From Geosiphon pyriformis (taxonomy: Eukaryota; Glomeromycota; Glomeromycetes; Archaeosporales; Geosiphonaceae), in contig JAAOMT010000648.1 of the NCBI GenBank assembly GCA_016748015.1, forward strand, positions 1-45,578: a stretch of 45,578 nucleotides of DNA, given 5' to 3'. The notes under the pieces are model-generated. The model made no database searches. It was not told the DNA's origin and worked only from the letters and a program-made list of their open reading frames with translations. Of this stretch, positions 22,521 to 32,535 are shown piece by piece (the first letter of the stretch is position 1; every line of letters starts with the position of its first letter). The position numbers were made by a program, and so were the translations under genes.

Positions 22521-23617
22521 GCAAATATATCTGCAAATTCAGCTATCAATTGTTTTAATTGTCTTTGTTGTTGAGATTCTAAGAGACCCATGTTGATATG
22601 AGAGAGTTTTTCTTTCAAAAAATGGTAGTTTTTAATGGTGGGAATAATATTTAGATTTGGGAGTAGAGTGTGCCTTACAATTTCGATAAAATTAGAGACA
22701 ATTTGAGGGTTTTCATCTTGAAAAATATTGTTGTGTATGATTCCAATCTCTAATTTGTTTAATAAGACAATAGGGTAATTATTGGAGTTGTAGAATGTAA
22801 CTCGAAATTTTTTCATTCCTTTGGGAATATAAACGTTTAGAATTAAAATTTTATGCTTCAAACAGATTTGTTCATTGGATTCAAAGATTTGTTGGATAGT
22901 AGTGGGTTTTGAGCAAGTGTAAATTTCGTGATGTTCTTCAAAAGGTGAAATGGTAATTGGTTGGAGAAGTTGAAGAATCTGGTAAGATTCATTTTGTATT
23001 TTAAGAGCTATGTTTACTAGAACTGTAAATTGTCCAATTGAACCAAAACCTTGAATTCCTCTTTCACTTTTTCCCAATTTTTCTCTGTTGTTTACTGATT
23101 GTAGACCCGAAATATTGATTAAGGGTAGGTAAATTGCTTGAGCAATTTTTTCAGCATGTTCAATCTTGAATGGTTTGTCTGTTTCATTCTGCAACATGAT
23201 AGTAATGTCTCTAGTGTATCCTGCATCTATAACTTCTCCTCTAATATTGATTCTTTTGCTTGCCAATGATGATCTGGAGGCAATTTGAACTATTGCTCTA
23301 GGTAGAATTTCAAGAGCAATTTTGAGATTGATTTTTGTCAAAGACTTTGGTTGAAGAACCAAAATATCTTTTCCTGGGTATCTTAGGTCATATTCGACAT
23401 CAATTTCGTGTGCTTTTTCTGGTCTGATTCCTTGGCCATGGTTGTCAAAATATTTAAGTTGTAGAGGTGATTGCTTTTCAAGGAGATAGATGGAGGTGGT
23501 TGGTAGTTCTTCTATTAGTTTGAATACTCCAAATTCGATTTTATTTTCATCATTCTCTTTTGGCAGGGGAATGCTAAGAGCATAGCATTCTAAACACCAT
23601 TGGTTATCACAAAACAT
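22136..23617 (-). pseudogene. A1 open pol segment: Cys motif end, dUTPase, beta-rich linker, RT start
   Basis: The longest open frame of the window (493 codons). Residues 3-11 end a cysteine motif (CDNQWCLEC). Residues about 65-205 are a trimeric-type dUTPase (own entry). Residues about 210-330 are a beta-rich linker without known motifs (ILILNVYIPKGMKKFRVTF, VLLNKLEIGIIHNN). Residues 345-375 form a helix ending FADIF, the usual lead-in to gypsy RT. Residues 378-493 are RT fingers up to YWQVKMNPKD. The real polyprotein is longer on both sides in this same frame; the ATG at 23617 is internal and not a true start. Confidence 0.9.
23003..23425 (-). pseudogene. dUTPase domain inside gypsy pol (A1)
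   Basis: All five motifs of the homotrimeric dUTPase family are recognisable in order. I: EYDLRY (family AGYDL; here the Gly is Glu). II: SRSSLAS. III: VIDAGYTRDITIMLQN, with the catalytic Asp and the Tyr present. IV: EKIAQAIYLPL. V: RGIQGFGSIG (family RGxxGFGSTG). Known activity: dUTP to dUMP and pyrophosphate, lowering uracil incorporation during DNA synthesis, which for a retroelement would act on reverse transcription. It lies between the protease-side cysteine module and RT, within one continuous frame. The motif I change makes activity of this copy doubtful. Confidence 0.9.
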
Positions 23618-24334
23618 GATGCATTCTTCACATAATTGAATGTTTATTTGCTCTAATCATTGAATTTGAGCTTCTTTGGTCAGATATGTGTGGCTTGCAA
23701 TTTGGTGATATGTTTCTGCTTTATCTTTATAATCAAATCCAGCTAATTCTATAGTATACTCAATATATTTAGCTTCTTTCATTTGACAAACATCTTTTTA
23801 AGTGGCTTCATTGATCAATATCATTGCTAGGTCAAAAATCATTTTAGTATTATGAGGGTAGTGGTAAAGTTTATTGAAAGCTTTGTTGTATGCTGCATTA
23901 AATGGTGTTCCTCTTCTGACTTTTTCCAAAATTGATAGAGCATATTGACAGATTTGATTACATACTCCTCCTCTCATTGCAACATCAATCCAGTTGCATT
24001 CTTTTGGTAACATATTTCCACATGTAAGACAAGATGTGTTGTCTCATTTTCCACTTCTTTTTGGAGATCCAAATCATTTTCTATGGCATACTTTGCAAAA
24101 GTAACAGGTACAAGTTTCATATTTCTCTTCTGAAGAAATACATGCTCTCATTGATGAAAGTTTCTTGTTGCAATCTTTGCATTTGAGTGAAATATAGAGT
24201 TGTTGTTTCCATGGTTCTAGTGTAGAATATCTAACTTTCTTCCATCTTCTTGATTCTTCAAAAATCTCCTGTTCTGTTTCTTCAGCCCAATTGGATGTTA
24301 ATCCAAGAGCCATGTAGATTTCAGTAACTGGCAT
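23560..24334 (-). pseudogene. Cysteine-rich module between protease and dUTPase (A1)
   Basis: Three clusters of Cys pairs in the polyprotein frame: CKDCNKKL...CISS...CTCYFCKVCH (about 24080-24185), CLTCGNML (about 24005-24035), and CEECIMFC...WCLECYAL (about 23580-23640). Between them lies a helical part, VCNQICQYALSILEKVRRG and KLYHYPHNTKMIFDLAMILI (23798-23990). The spacing suggests zinc ribbons or a cross-brace fold. The module is kept in A2 (42765-43380) and partly in B (about 34090-34200). It is not the gag knuckle, which lies upstream. Function unknown. Stops occur at 24074, 23798 and near 23657. Confidence 0.7.
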
Positions 24335-24445
24335 TTCTTTTTCCTCTTTAAATTCAAATACTAGGGCTTTTTCTGATCATTTGTTAAAAGTACTACAAGT
24401 AGCAGGTACTATGGTGTATTGTTCTTGGTATGAGATTTTTAATTC

Positions 24446-24802
24446 CTAAGTTTCCCAGTCTAAGTTTGCATTGGCCTTAAGAAGCCAATTATTTCCGACC
24501 AAAGCTTGGTATTGGGATGTATCCATGACTAGAACTTTGACTGAAATGGTAATTCCATCAATAGTAAATGGAAAATTGTCAATTTCTTCTACTGGTGTCT
24601 TTTTTATACCAGTTGCTGTAACAATTACAGTTTGGGCTGGTCTGTTAACAGTTTTTTGAAGCTGCTGCATTAACTGGTAAGTGATAATACTTCCAGCTGA
24701 TCTACTGTCTAGAATTAATTGGATGGGTTTTTCTTCTACTGTAGTTTTAGTATACATAGCAGTGATAGCTTTTTGTTCATTAGCTGCTGCATTACTAAGC
24801 AA
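24446..24802 (-). pseudogene. A1 aspartic protease
   Basis: A 118-codon open segment with the retropepsin pattern: LILDSRSAGSIITYQLM (about 24660-24715) where the family has D(S/T)GA or DSGS, so the Gly after the catalytic Asp-Ser is replaced by Arg (GGA to AGA); VIVTATGIKKTPVEEI as the flap-side beta strands; and QYQALVGNNWLLKANANLDW as the second-half ILG-like motif. It would cleave the Gag-Pol polyprotein. It is in frame with gag and RT and ends with a TAG. Confidence 0.8.
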
Positions 24803-25259
24803 GAATGGTGATTCATTTGCTTCAAATTCGAATGAGAATATATCTAAAAGGTTGGCATTTTGGGCAATTTGAGCTGATGGAATAGTGTTGTTGGAAGAGT
24901 TTGATCTGGGTGCTGCAACTTCATTTTCAGAAAGTGCAAGTTGTTGAAAATCCGATTCCTCTGGTATTGTAAGATAACTGGATTGAGTGTGATAGTAATT
25001 GGGTCTTTGCTAACCAAAATTTTGGAGAACCAACTGGTTATTTGGATTAATTCTGTTGTTGTTATTCTGAAATTGATTTTGGGATGTGAATTGGTTATGT
25101 TGAACCAATCTTCTTGCTGGTACTTGATATTGTTGAGTAGATGGTGTCTGATATTGCTGAATTGGTAAAGGTTGCTGATATTGTTGTTGAATTGGTTGTG
25201 GAGCTGGTTGATAATAGCTGTTTTAAATTTGTGGTCTTGGTGAATAATAAGTTGGTGGT

Positions 25260-26809
25260 GGAAGTTAGTAATAATATTGTTGTGATGAAGAATAACATTA
25301 ATTACTTCTGTTTTGTTGGTCTCTTTGTAGTTTCCTACAATCTCATTTCCAGTGTCCTGGAATTTCACAATAGTGACAATTTTAAGGTTGGTTGTTGGAT
25401 GGTGGTCCAAAGTTGTTTTGATTGCGTCATTGTGGGGGTTGGTATTTTTGTGGTTGTTGTTGCTATTGTTGTTAATTTGTGAAGTAGCTTTCAACCTTCT
25501 TTGTGAGTTGGTTTATCTTTTCTTCAGCTGCTAAACTGGTTTCTTCAATAGCTAGATTGACGAGTTTGGTATGGTTTGCTTCTTTTATAGCTATTTCATA
25601 GTTCTTTGCATGTCTGATAACAGTTGCTAAGTCTGTTGGAGCATGTGAATGGACTTTCTTAATCAGTTTGTCTTTTAACCTTGCTATAAACTGGTCTAGA
25701 ATTTGAGCATCAAAATAATAATTATTGGTTTCCAATTGTCAAATCTGTCAAAAAAGTTTGTTGAATCTTCCAAGATAAGTCATGACAGTTTCAGATGTTT
25801 CTTGTTTGATATTGTGAAAGTGATTGTGGAAAGTAATAGAGGTGTTGTTGTTAGTAAATTATTGTAAGAAAACATCTTTAAATGCTTGTCAGTTTTCAAA
25901 TGATTCTTTTAAGTTTTCAAACCATTCTTCTGCAGTTCCTTGAAGAAAATATGGGATTGCTTTGAGCATTCTTGCTGCATTCCAACCATTTGCATCTCCT
26001 GCTTTTTGAACTTTGTCAAGCCATTCTTAAGAACTGGTATCATTATCTTCACCTGTGAATTCTGGAATCTTTGCAATATAAGCAGTTACTATTTCTTCTT
26101 CATTTTCTGTGGCTTCTTCTGATTCTGGTTCAGTTTTTTCACTTTCCAAGCTTTTTAAATGATTACTTTCGTTTTCTTGTAAGTAATCAATGATATTAGC
26201 ACTTGTTGATATTGGTTTCTGTTGTTGAGTAGGATTTCTAGGTGACTGAAAATCTTCTGGTCTGGAAAAATGGTTAGGTAATGAACTTAGTGTTTGTAGT
26301 TAAACAAGTGAAATTGAAAATAGTGTAATAAAAAGTGGTAATTTGACACTGGTTTCTTGTTCAGGTGTTTGCAAGTGTTTGGCAGTTGTTTTTGGTAGTA
26401 TTGGAGTGTTTGGAGTGGTTCTTGAGTATTGTTTCACTTTTTGTTTGTTTTTGTTGCTTGTCTCTGTTTCTGATTCAAAGTTAAAAGAATATTTGGGCTG
26501 TACTGGGTATTTTTCTTTACAGTACTCAATAATATTAAAATTAAGTTTTTAGAAGTAGATAGCAAATGTTTCACTGTTCAGGTCTTCTGTTCCCAATTGT
26601 AAATAGTGCACTAAATTATTGTAGAGGTTGCTTCTAACTTCTGAAATGTTGTAGTTTCCAAAAAGATAATTGTTGATGCAATTTTCAATATATTGGTATA
26701 CTGATTTCTTGATAACTTCAATTCCGTCTGGGATGTTAAATCTTTGCTTGCAGTGGGTGTAAATTGACTAATGATACTCTAGAGTTGTTGTGTCTGGTGT
26801 AGTTGCTAC
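25260..26809 (-). pseudogene. A1 gag (capsid and nucleocapsid)
   Basis: Frame 1 of the minus strand from about 26809. N-terminal part: PDTTTLEYH, HCKQRFNIPDGIEV (about 26720-26790). Acidic hinge: KTEPESEEATENEEE near 26100-26140. Retrotransposon gag core: GDANGWNAARMLKAIPYFLQG then EWFENL near 25910-26000 and DAQILDQFIARLKDKLIKK (about 25650-25710). Nucleocapsid: CHYCEIPGHWK-stop-DC (about 25335-25378), a CCHC knuckle with one stop. The open end 25472-25735 carries the C-terminal capsid helices. The conserved N-terminus has no in-frame ATG (GTA at 26807-26809 where A2 has GTG). Confidence 0.8.
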
Positions 26810-26832
26810 TTTGAAGTTGTTTTTGCTGTGTT

Positions 26833-26852
26833 GTTTCTGTGGGAGAGCACCA
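26833..26852 (-). other. Primer-binding site of A1
   Basis: Right after the 5' LTR the coding strand reads TTTGGTGCTCTCCCACAG: a two-base spacer, then TGG, the complement of a tRNA 3' CCA end. A2 has TTTGGTGCTCTCTCACAG in the same place (40101 on) and B has TTTAGTGCTCC (30222 on). The primer tRNA was not identified. Confidence 0.65.
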
Positions 26853-26854
26853 AA

Positions 26855-27826
26855 TGTTACCAGAGGTTTTTGGTCTTTTTTCTTGAATGTTGTAACTGTC
26901 TATTGGTTGCAAATTCACGTTTTCTAGAAGTAGTTAAACCTCCAATAACTGAATTTATCTTCAAATTATCTCCTATAATTTGAACTGCTGGGCTTATAAG
27001 TGAAATGGCCAATTCTATGCCAGTTACTTTGTGTAGTTACGTTGTAGTAAATGTCAACTCTTTCTCAGGAATTGCTCATCTGGAAGCTCACTAAAAATGT
27101 GTAGTTACTTTGCTGTAAAAGTCAACTCTTCTACAGGAATCTTGTCTGTAGGCTACTCTAATGATTGTAATAAGAAAAGAAAAGAAAAATAAAAAAAATG
27201 TAAAAGAAATAAAATTTTATCAAGGGAAACGTTTTCTATCCAGGCCTGGAGTTACTAACAGTTTACTGAAATTGGTAGCTAATTAATTTTAAAACGTTAG
27301 TTGGGTTTTGGGGATTTTCCCAGTGCAATAATTAAAGAATTTGGTTTTTTCAAATTTATTTGATATTTATTTCTTTTTGTGTGTGTAGGAATGGTTCTAA
27401 GTGATAAATCTAAAGTAAGATACATTTTCTTAAAGAGAAAAGCTCTTCTTTTATACAACTTGTTATAGTACTAGTCTATGAACTTGCACTTTTTTTTTTT
27501 GCTCAAATTTTGGCAAACTAAAAATACATTTTGATGGACTACAAGTTATTTCACTGAACTATTGATTAATTTGGGTGAACTATTCATAATTTCGGTGAAT
27601 TTTTATAAATTTTGGCAAACTTTTGAATGTTACAAAGTTCAGGGTATTGTGTAATTTAATCATCCTACTTTTTGTTATACTAATTAGATTATTTAATTAA
27701 ATCGTGATATGTGATAATTGATTAAATAATAAATAATAATTTGAAATGATATTAATATACTAATTAATTATAGGAATTATAAGGGTAATTTCATGCTAAT
27801 TAATAGTTAAAATTCTACTGGTAACA
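26855..27826 (-). repeat. A1 5' LTR
   Basis: 972 bp, the same length as its partner at 17971-18942, with the same termini. The ~20-bp tandem block lies at 27504-27630. Followed by the target-site copy ATGC at 27827-27830. Confidence 0.95.
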
Positions 27827-29420
27827 ATGCCATCTTTTTTTTTGTTTGCATCTGATTAAAAAATCTTAAATTGTACAAAGACAAATAGTAAACAGTTTTA
27901 CTAAAAAAATTTTTAAGCAAACTAGTCTTGAACTTCAGTTTTTTCTTAATTAAATGGTTTTATTTTTTACACATACTTTTGCTAATAAAGCTAAATTGAA
28001 TTTTGTATCCAATAATAAGTTATAAAACAATTAAGACCAAATAAAAAAATTGTTTGTTTAAAATAGCTTTACACAAAACCATAGATAAAAAAAACTTTAC
28101 ATCTGAATTTGCTTTCTTCAAACTTAACTCTTAATTAACAAAAAAATACCCAAGTATTAATAAACCTTGTCTGTCTTTGCAATCAAAATAAGTAGTCTAT
28201 TTATGCTTAAAAAAATTTTACTGGTTTTTAGATTGATTGAGATAACTATTGTTTTGTCTGTATTTATTAAAATATTTATAATGTTAAAAAATTTACTAAT
28301 AATATTTAATATATTCTGCATTGCTATATAAAAGTTACTAACCCAAATTGTATTATTTATAAATGTATTAACTACCAAATAAAAGATCAGATCTGTATTT
28401 GATTTAATTTTGCCTGTTTTAGCAATAAACTTAAAGTTAATACAGTATTTAAACAAAAATTTTTGTCTCTTTACTTTGCATAAAAAGGAGTTGTAAAAGA
28501 TTTTTCAAAGAAGAAGTGAAAAAATCTTTTTCTAATTCAGTCTATTATGGATTTTATAACTTTTAGATAACCTAAAATTTGTTATAATTCTATTTATATG
28601 GCCATTATAAATATAACCAAAGAATCTAATAAATTTATTACACATTTTAACTCAAATTAAACTGCTTTTTAAATGTAGCCAGTCTACTAAATTGTATGCT
28701 TTTTGCATATTCTAAAGCACCAGCCAGATTTTTTTTCTTTTTTTCAAGATATTTTTAATTACTGATCTAACTGTAAAGATGAGAGATTAAGTTAAAGTGC
28801 CTTTTAAGATTGAAAAGTTGTCTTCATACAAAATATTGTATTTGTTACAGAATACAGAAATGCAATCAAACAAGATCTTCAAAAAAAAATTTCTTACTAT
28901 CTTAATAAAAATAATAGTTTTTATGTTTGTTAAGATGCTTTTCTATTTATAAGATTTTAGAATTATAAACACTTAGATATCTTTTCAGATATTAAAAACC
29001 AATTCAGCCACTAAACATGAATTAAGCAAATACAAAAAAAGCTCTAAAACAATTCTGCTACAGTATTTCTATGGTTTATTAGAAATACCAAACATTTTAG
29101 CAGCTTTGCCATCAGAAAAATTTCTAATTATCAATAAGAATTTATCAAAACTTATATAAAACATTACACTAGAAAATGTATTATCTACTATATAAATTAG
29201 AAATAAAAATTGTTTTTGCCAATAAAAAAGAATATCAAACTTGACCATGTGTTTTTTGGTTCAATTTTTTATTATTAAATTAATTTTGTACTTGATTGTA
29301 TTAAGCTCCAGAATTAATTTACTATTATTAATCAAATAGTCTATTATGATCTTTTTGAAAGATTTTTTTAGCATATTACTTATTATTTGACTCTTATTAT
29401 TAATGAAAGCTTTTATATAT
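27827..29420 (-). mobile_element. LINE2, RT part, degenerate
   Basis: Minus-strand continuation of LINE2 beyond the A1 insertion. RT relics align with LINE1: MQKAYNLVDWLHLKSSLI (near 28650-28720; LINE1 IRKVYDLVGWEHLKKSLV), NRIITNFRLS (near 28560-28590), FINNTIWVS at 28349-28363 for LINE1 FVDDTIWVG, so both catalytic Asp are Asn, and ILINTDKTIVISIN. Near 29300-29420 KSQIISNMLKKSFKKIIIDYL matches the LINE1 stretch at about 7815-7870. The open piece 28157-28456 carries the palm-to-thumb part. Stops and frameshifts are common. It is cut at 29420, where element B begins; the 5' third of LINE2 is not in the window. Confidence 0.8.
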
Positions 29421-30221
29421 TGTTACTCATAGAAAAAGCATACAAAAAAATAGTAGGAAAAACAGATAAACCAATAAAAAAATAGTAGCTAACATATAAG
29501 CATATTGCTTAACAATGTGAAGCAAAGTCAAAAAATTATGACACATTGTTCAGCAATATAAACATTGCTTGAGAAATTATAATACATTATTCAGAAATGT
29601 AAGCAATCTCATAGAACCCAAATTATGTATATATAGCAAGAGCATTAAAAGCAGAAAAAACAGAATTAATACCAAGATCTCTCTATTAAAACATCTTAGT
29701 TAGAATTATCAATAACAATAAATAATTATTTATCATATAAATTACTCTTTCCACTATTAACACTTCATGTTGATAGTATTCAATACTTAATCACATTGGA
29801 ACAATAGCTCTTAATCATGGCTATTGATGAGATACTAACTTTTTTGCCTTGGCTTATTGTCTTTATTTCTTTTTTTTATTTTATTTTATTTTCTTTTGCT
29901 GTTGATTTACTAATTGATTAAAAAATTAATGTGCAGAGTATTGATATTAGAATATAATACTGGTAAAAAACCCAGAAATAAAAATAGACATTCATAATTA
30001 AGAATAGCTTACTAGAAGATTGCCAGCCACCATGCTAAGAAAAAAATTGATAGAATTGTAATTTCAGGAAGTAATAGATAACAACAAACAACTATTGAAT
30101 CTCTGTCTATTATACAAAAAATTCCACCAAAACCTTCAGATATTACCAACTATTTTAGTGATTAAGTACCAAGTTATGAGTTTGTTATTTGATTTGAGAC
30201 CCCAAATAATTATCTGTAATA
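29421..30221 (+). repeat. B 5' LTR
   Basis: About 801 bp, TGTTAC...GTAATA. Its 3' two thirds match the solo LTR at 32532-33453 (shared blocks include gttgatagt, ccaccatgct, ccttcagatattacca and ccaaataattatctgtaat). The first ~200 bp differ from that copy and contain a hairpin-forming inverted repeat (29502-29519 and 29542-29559). Confidence 0.7.
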
Positions 30222-30739
30222 TTTAGTGCTCCTTGTAAGATATAATTCTATAGAGAACTAACACCAATAACAATTATTCAAAAGTGGCAGAATCAAAAAT
30301 AATAGAGACAAACTATTTAAGATTTGTTAAATCTTTATTTCAAAATTACTGTCAACACTTGAGATTAACCAGCAATTATTTATTAGCAGAATCAGTCTTT
30401 AATTTCTATGTTAATAAAAGAATTTCTTATTCTTAGGAGCACTAGTAGATATTGAATCAGCAAAAGAAAATTTTTACAATGAATTAATTCAAAACACCAG
30501 CTTATTAGTAAATCATAATTTTGTATTCATTATTACTGAAATCAATCAAAAAATTGAAAATCACATTCAACAAAAATATCCAATTACCTATACAAGCAAG
30601 GGCAAAAGAAAATTACAAACACCAACAGTAATACTTTAGAGAATACAACTATTGACTTAAAAAAAAACAAAAATTAAATTACCAACCAATCTATTATATC
30701 ACTATACATCTAAAAGTGTCATCAACATTTCATTAACAG

Positions 30740-32535
30740 ATATGTTTACATCAAATGTGAAAACAGCATCAGCCCAACTTTCATTTCAAAGTAAACAAAA
30801 GAAAACAGAGTTATTGAAAACCTACAGTAATTATTTTGAAAAATTTAATTCATGATCACCAATGCCATTAGGATTTTGATTATTGCTACATTAGCCAGAT
30901 TTTGGAACCATGAGTCCTTGGAAAGTAATGGAATCAGAAGAAGAAGAAAACAAAAATTAGGAATTTAATTATTAAAACCCAATCTCAGAAAACCTGGAAA
31001 TTCAAACTCTGATTGTTCCAACTTAGCAAAATCAGAATAATTCGAACTTTACCATTATTAATTAACCAAACTTACTTTCAAAAATCATAATTAATTCACC
31101 ACCAATTGTACCAATTGTTGTATAATCACAACCTTAACAACAACCAAACCTATTACAACAACCAATTGCAATACCAATGGCCTATGCACCAATTGCCAAA
31201 TTAAAAAAATTTACTGGTAAAGAGGATAATGTGTAAGCATGGCTAAATGATGTGAAAAAAGCCATTGCAGCCAATGAATAAAACAATGCCAGAACACTGT
31301 AAGCCATCTTATACTTTCTTTAGAATACTACTAACTTGTGATATTAAAGCTTGGCAAATAAATCCCAAGATTTCAACATATTTAAACTTGAGTTCCTAAG
31401 ATATTTCAACAATAATAACAGCATCAACTGCCTAACTAATACTTTTACTACCATTAAACAAAGAAATACTGAAGTCATCATTATCTACTTAGGATGCTTT
31501 TACAGAAATCTGCACCAAATTCAAGCCATCAACACTAATTATTTTATGGTAGCCCAAATCTTAAACCAGTTTATTTGTGGATTATATAGCAGCATTCTGC
31601 AACACATACATCCACTACATCCAGCCACACTTCAAGCCACAGTCACACATGTTAAAAACTTTGAATCAGCTAAATTAGAAGCCAACTATGTTCAAGCCAT
31701 TAATCTAGTAATGAATAGATTATCTGAATTGGGTTTTAAATTAAAACAATTCAGTAATTCAATTAATCAGAAATTAGAAGGGTACTTAGTTAACAACAAT
31801 CAGATTATATATTAACACCACAACATTGTAACAATCTCAGAATTTTTAATCAGTACCAAAATCAGTTGTGTCTTATGTTATTATCAAATTGTCAATTGTG
31901 GCAACAAAAAACATGTATCTGCCACAATTGTGGTAAACAAGAACACATCAGAGTTGATTACCATGCTAGAATAAATAATCAACAATTAGAACATTAATAT
32001 TGAAACCCTGATTACCAATTTCAAACTCCAAGTTATTAACCAAATTAAGATCAATATTCATCTTATTACCCACAAATAACATAACAATCAATATACATAT
32101 CTTTAATCTATTAAACCCCAGCCCCAGTTATTTATCAACCACAGCCACAAGTAATTTATCAACCCCAATCTATTTTAACACCACCATAAAACTCAGCTCT
32201 AATATTCAGAAATCCAAGATCAAGAATTACTCATACTTAACAAAACTGGTAATTGGCAATATTAATGTATTAATTAATCTCCAGTTTATTACAACAATCA
32301 TCAAGATTACACCAGTGGAGTTTGAAAACTGAGTACAATCAAAACCCAAATTTTCAGAACTATTTAAGTTTCCTAATTACTTCAGAAGATGCCAAACCCA
32401 AGAACTCAATCAAACCCAACTATTTACCAACAACATACTTCCAGCAACCATTACTAAAATGAATCACTTACTGTCATCTTTTTCTTTAAACTGGAAGAAC
32501 CAATTAAAACACCGTTATTTAGTGGAGCCATTGTT
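30740..32535 (+). pseudogene. B gag
   Basis: Gag core relics: AYAPIAKLKKFTGKEDNV and AWLNDVKKAIAANE (about 31180-31280), then the open segment 31351-31812 with FKLEFLRYFNNNN, YLGCFYRNLHQI, AQILNQFICGLYSSILQHI and VTHVKNFESAKLEANYVQA, parallel to family A (DAQILDQFIAGLKNKLIKK). Zinc knuckle CHNCGKQEHIRVDY near 31920-31965, with the last Cys changed to Tyr. Gln/Pro-rich tail near 32050-32200. The frame then runs into the protease region, where the solo LTR interrupts at 32532. Confidence 0.7.

Larger units (their letters stand above)
17971..27826 (-). mobile_element. Ty3/gypsy LTR retrotransposon A1, complete but inactive
   Basis: A 9,856-bp element: LTRs of 972 bp each (17971-18942 and 26855-27826) begin TGTTACCAG and end CTGGTAACA, and are flanked by the direct repeat ATGC (17967-17970 and 27827-27830). 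Reading the minus strand: 5' LTR, primer-binding site, gag, protease, cysteine-rich module, dUTPase, RT, RNase H, integrase, extra ORF, polypurine tract, 3' LTR. RT before integrase makes it Ty3/gypsy. Gag through RT stays in one frame from 26809 to about 21500. It is inserted in LINE2, whose RT half continues at 27827. Confidence 0.95.

Noticed and set aside
25095-25534. Several overlapping ORFs on both strands, rich in Asn, Thr and Val
   Set aside because: They are shadows of the Gln/Pro-rich gag tail in other frames; only the frame continuous with the knuckle and protease is supported.
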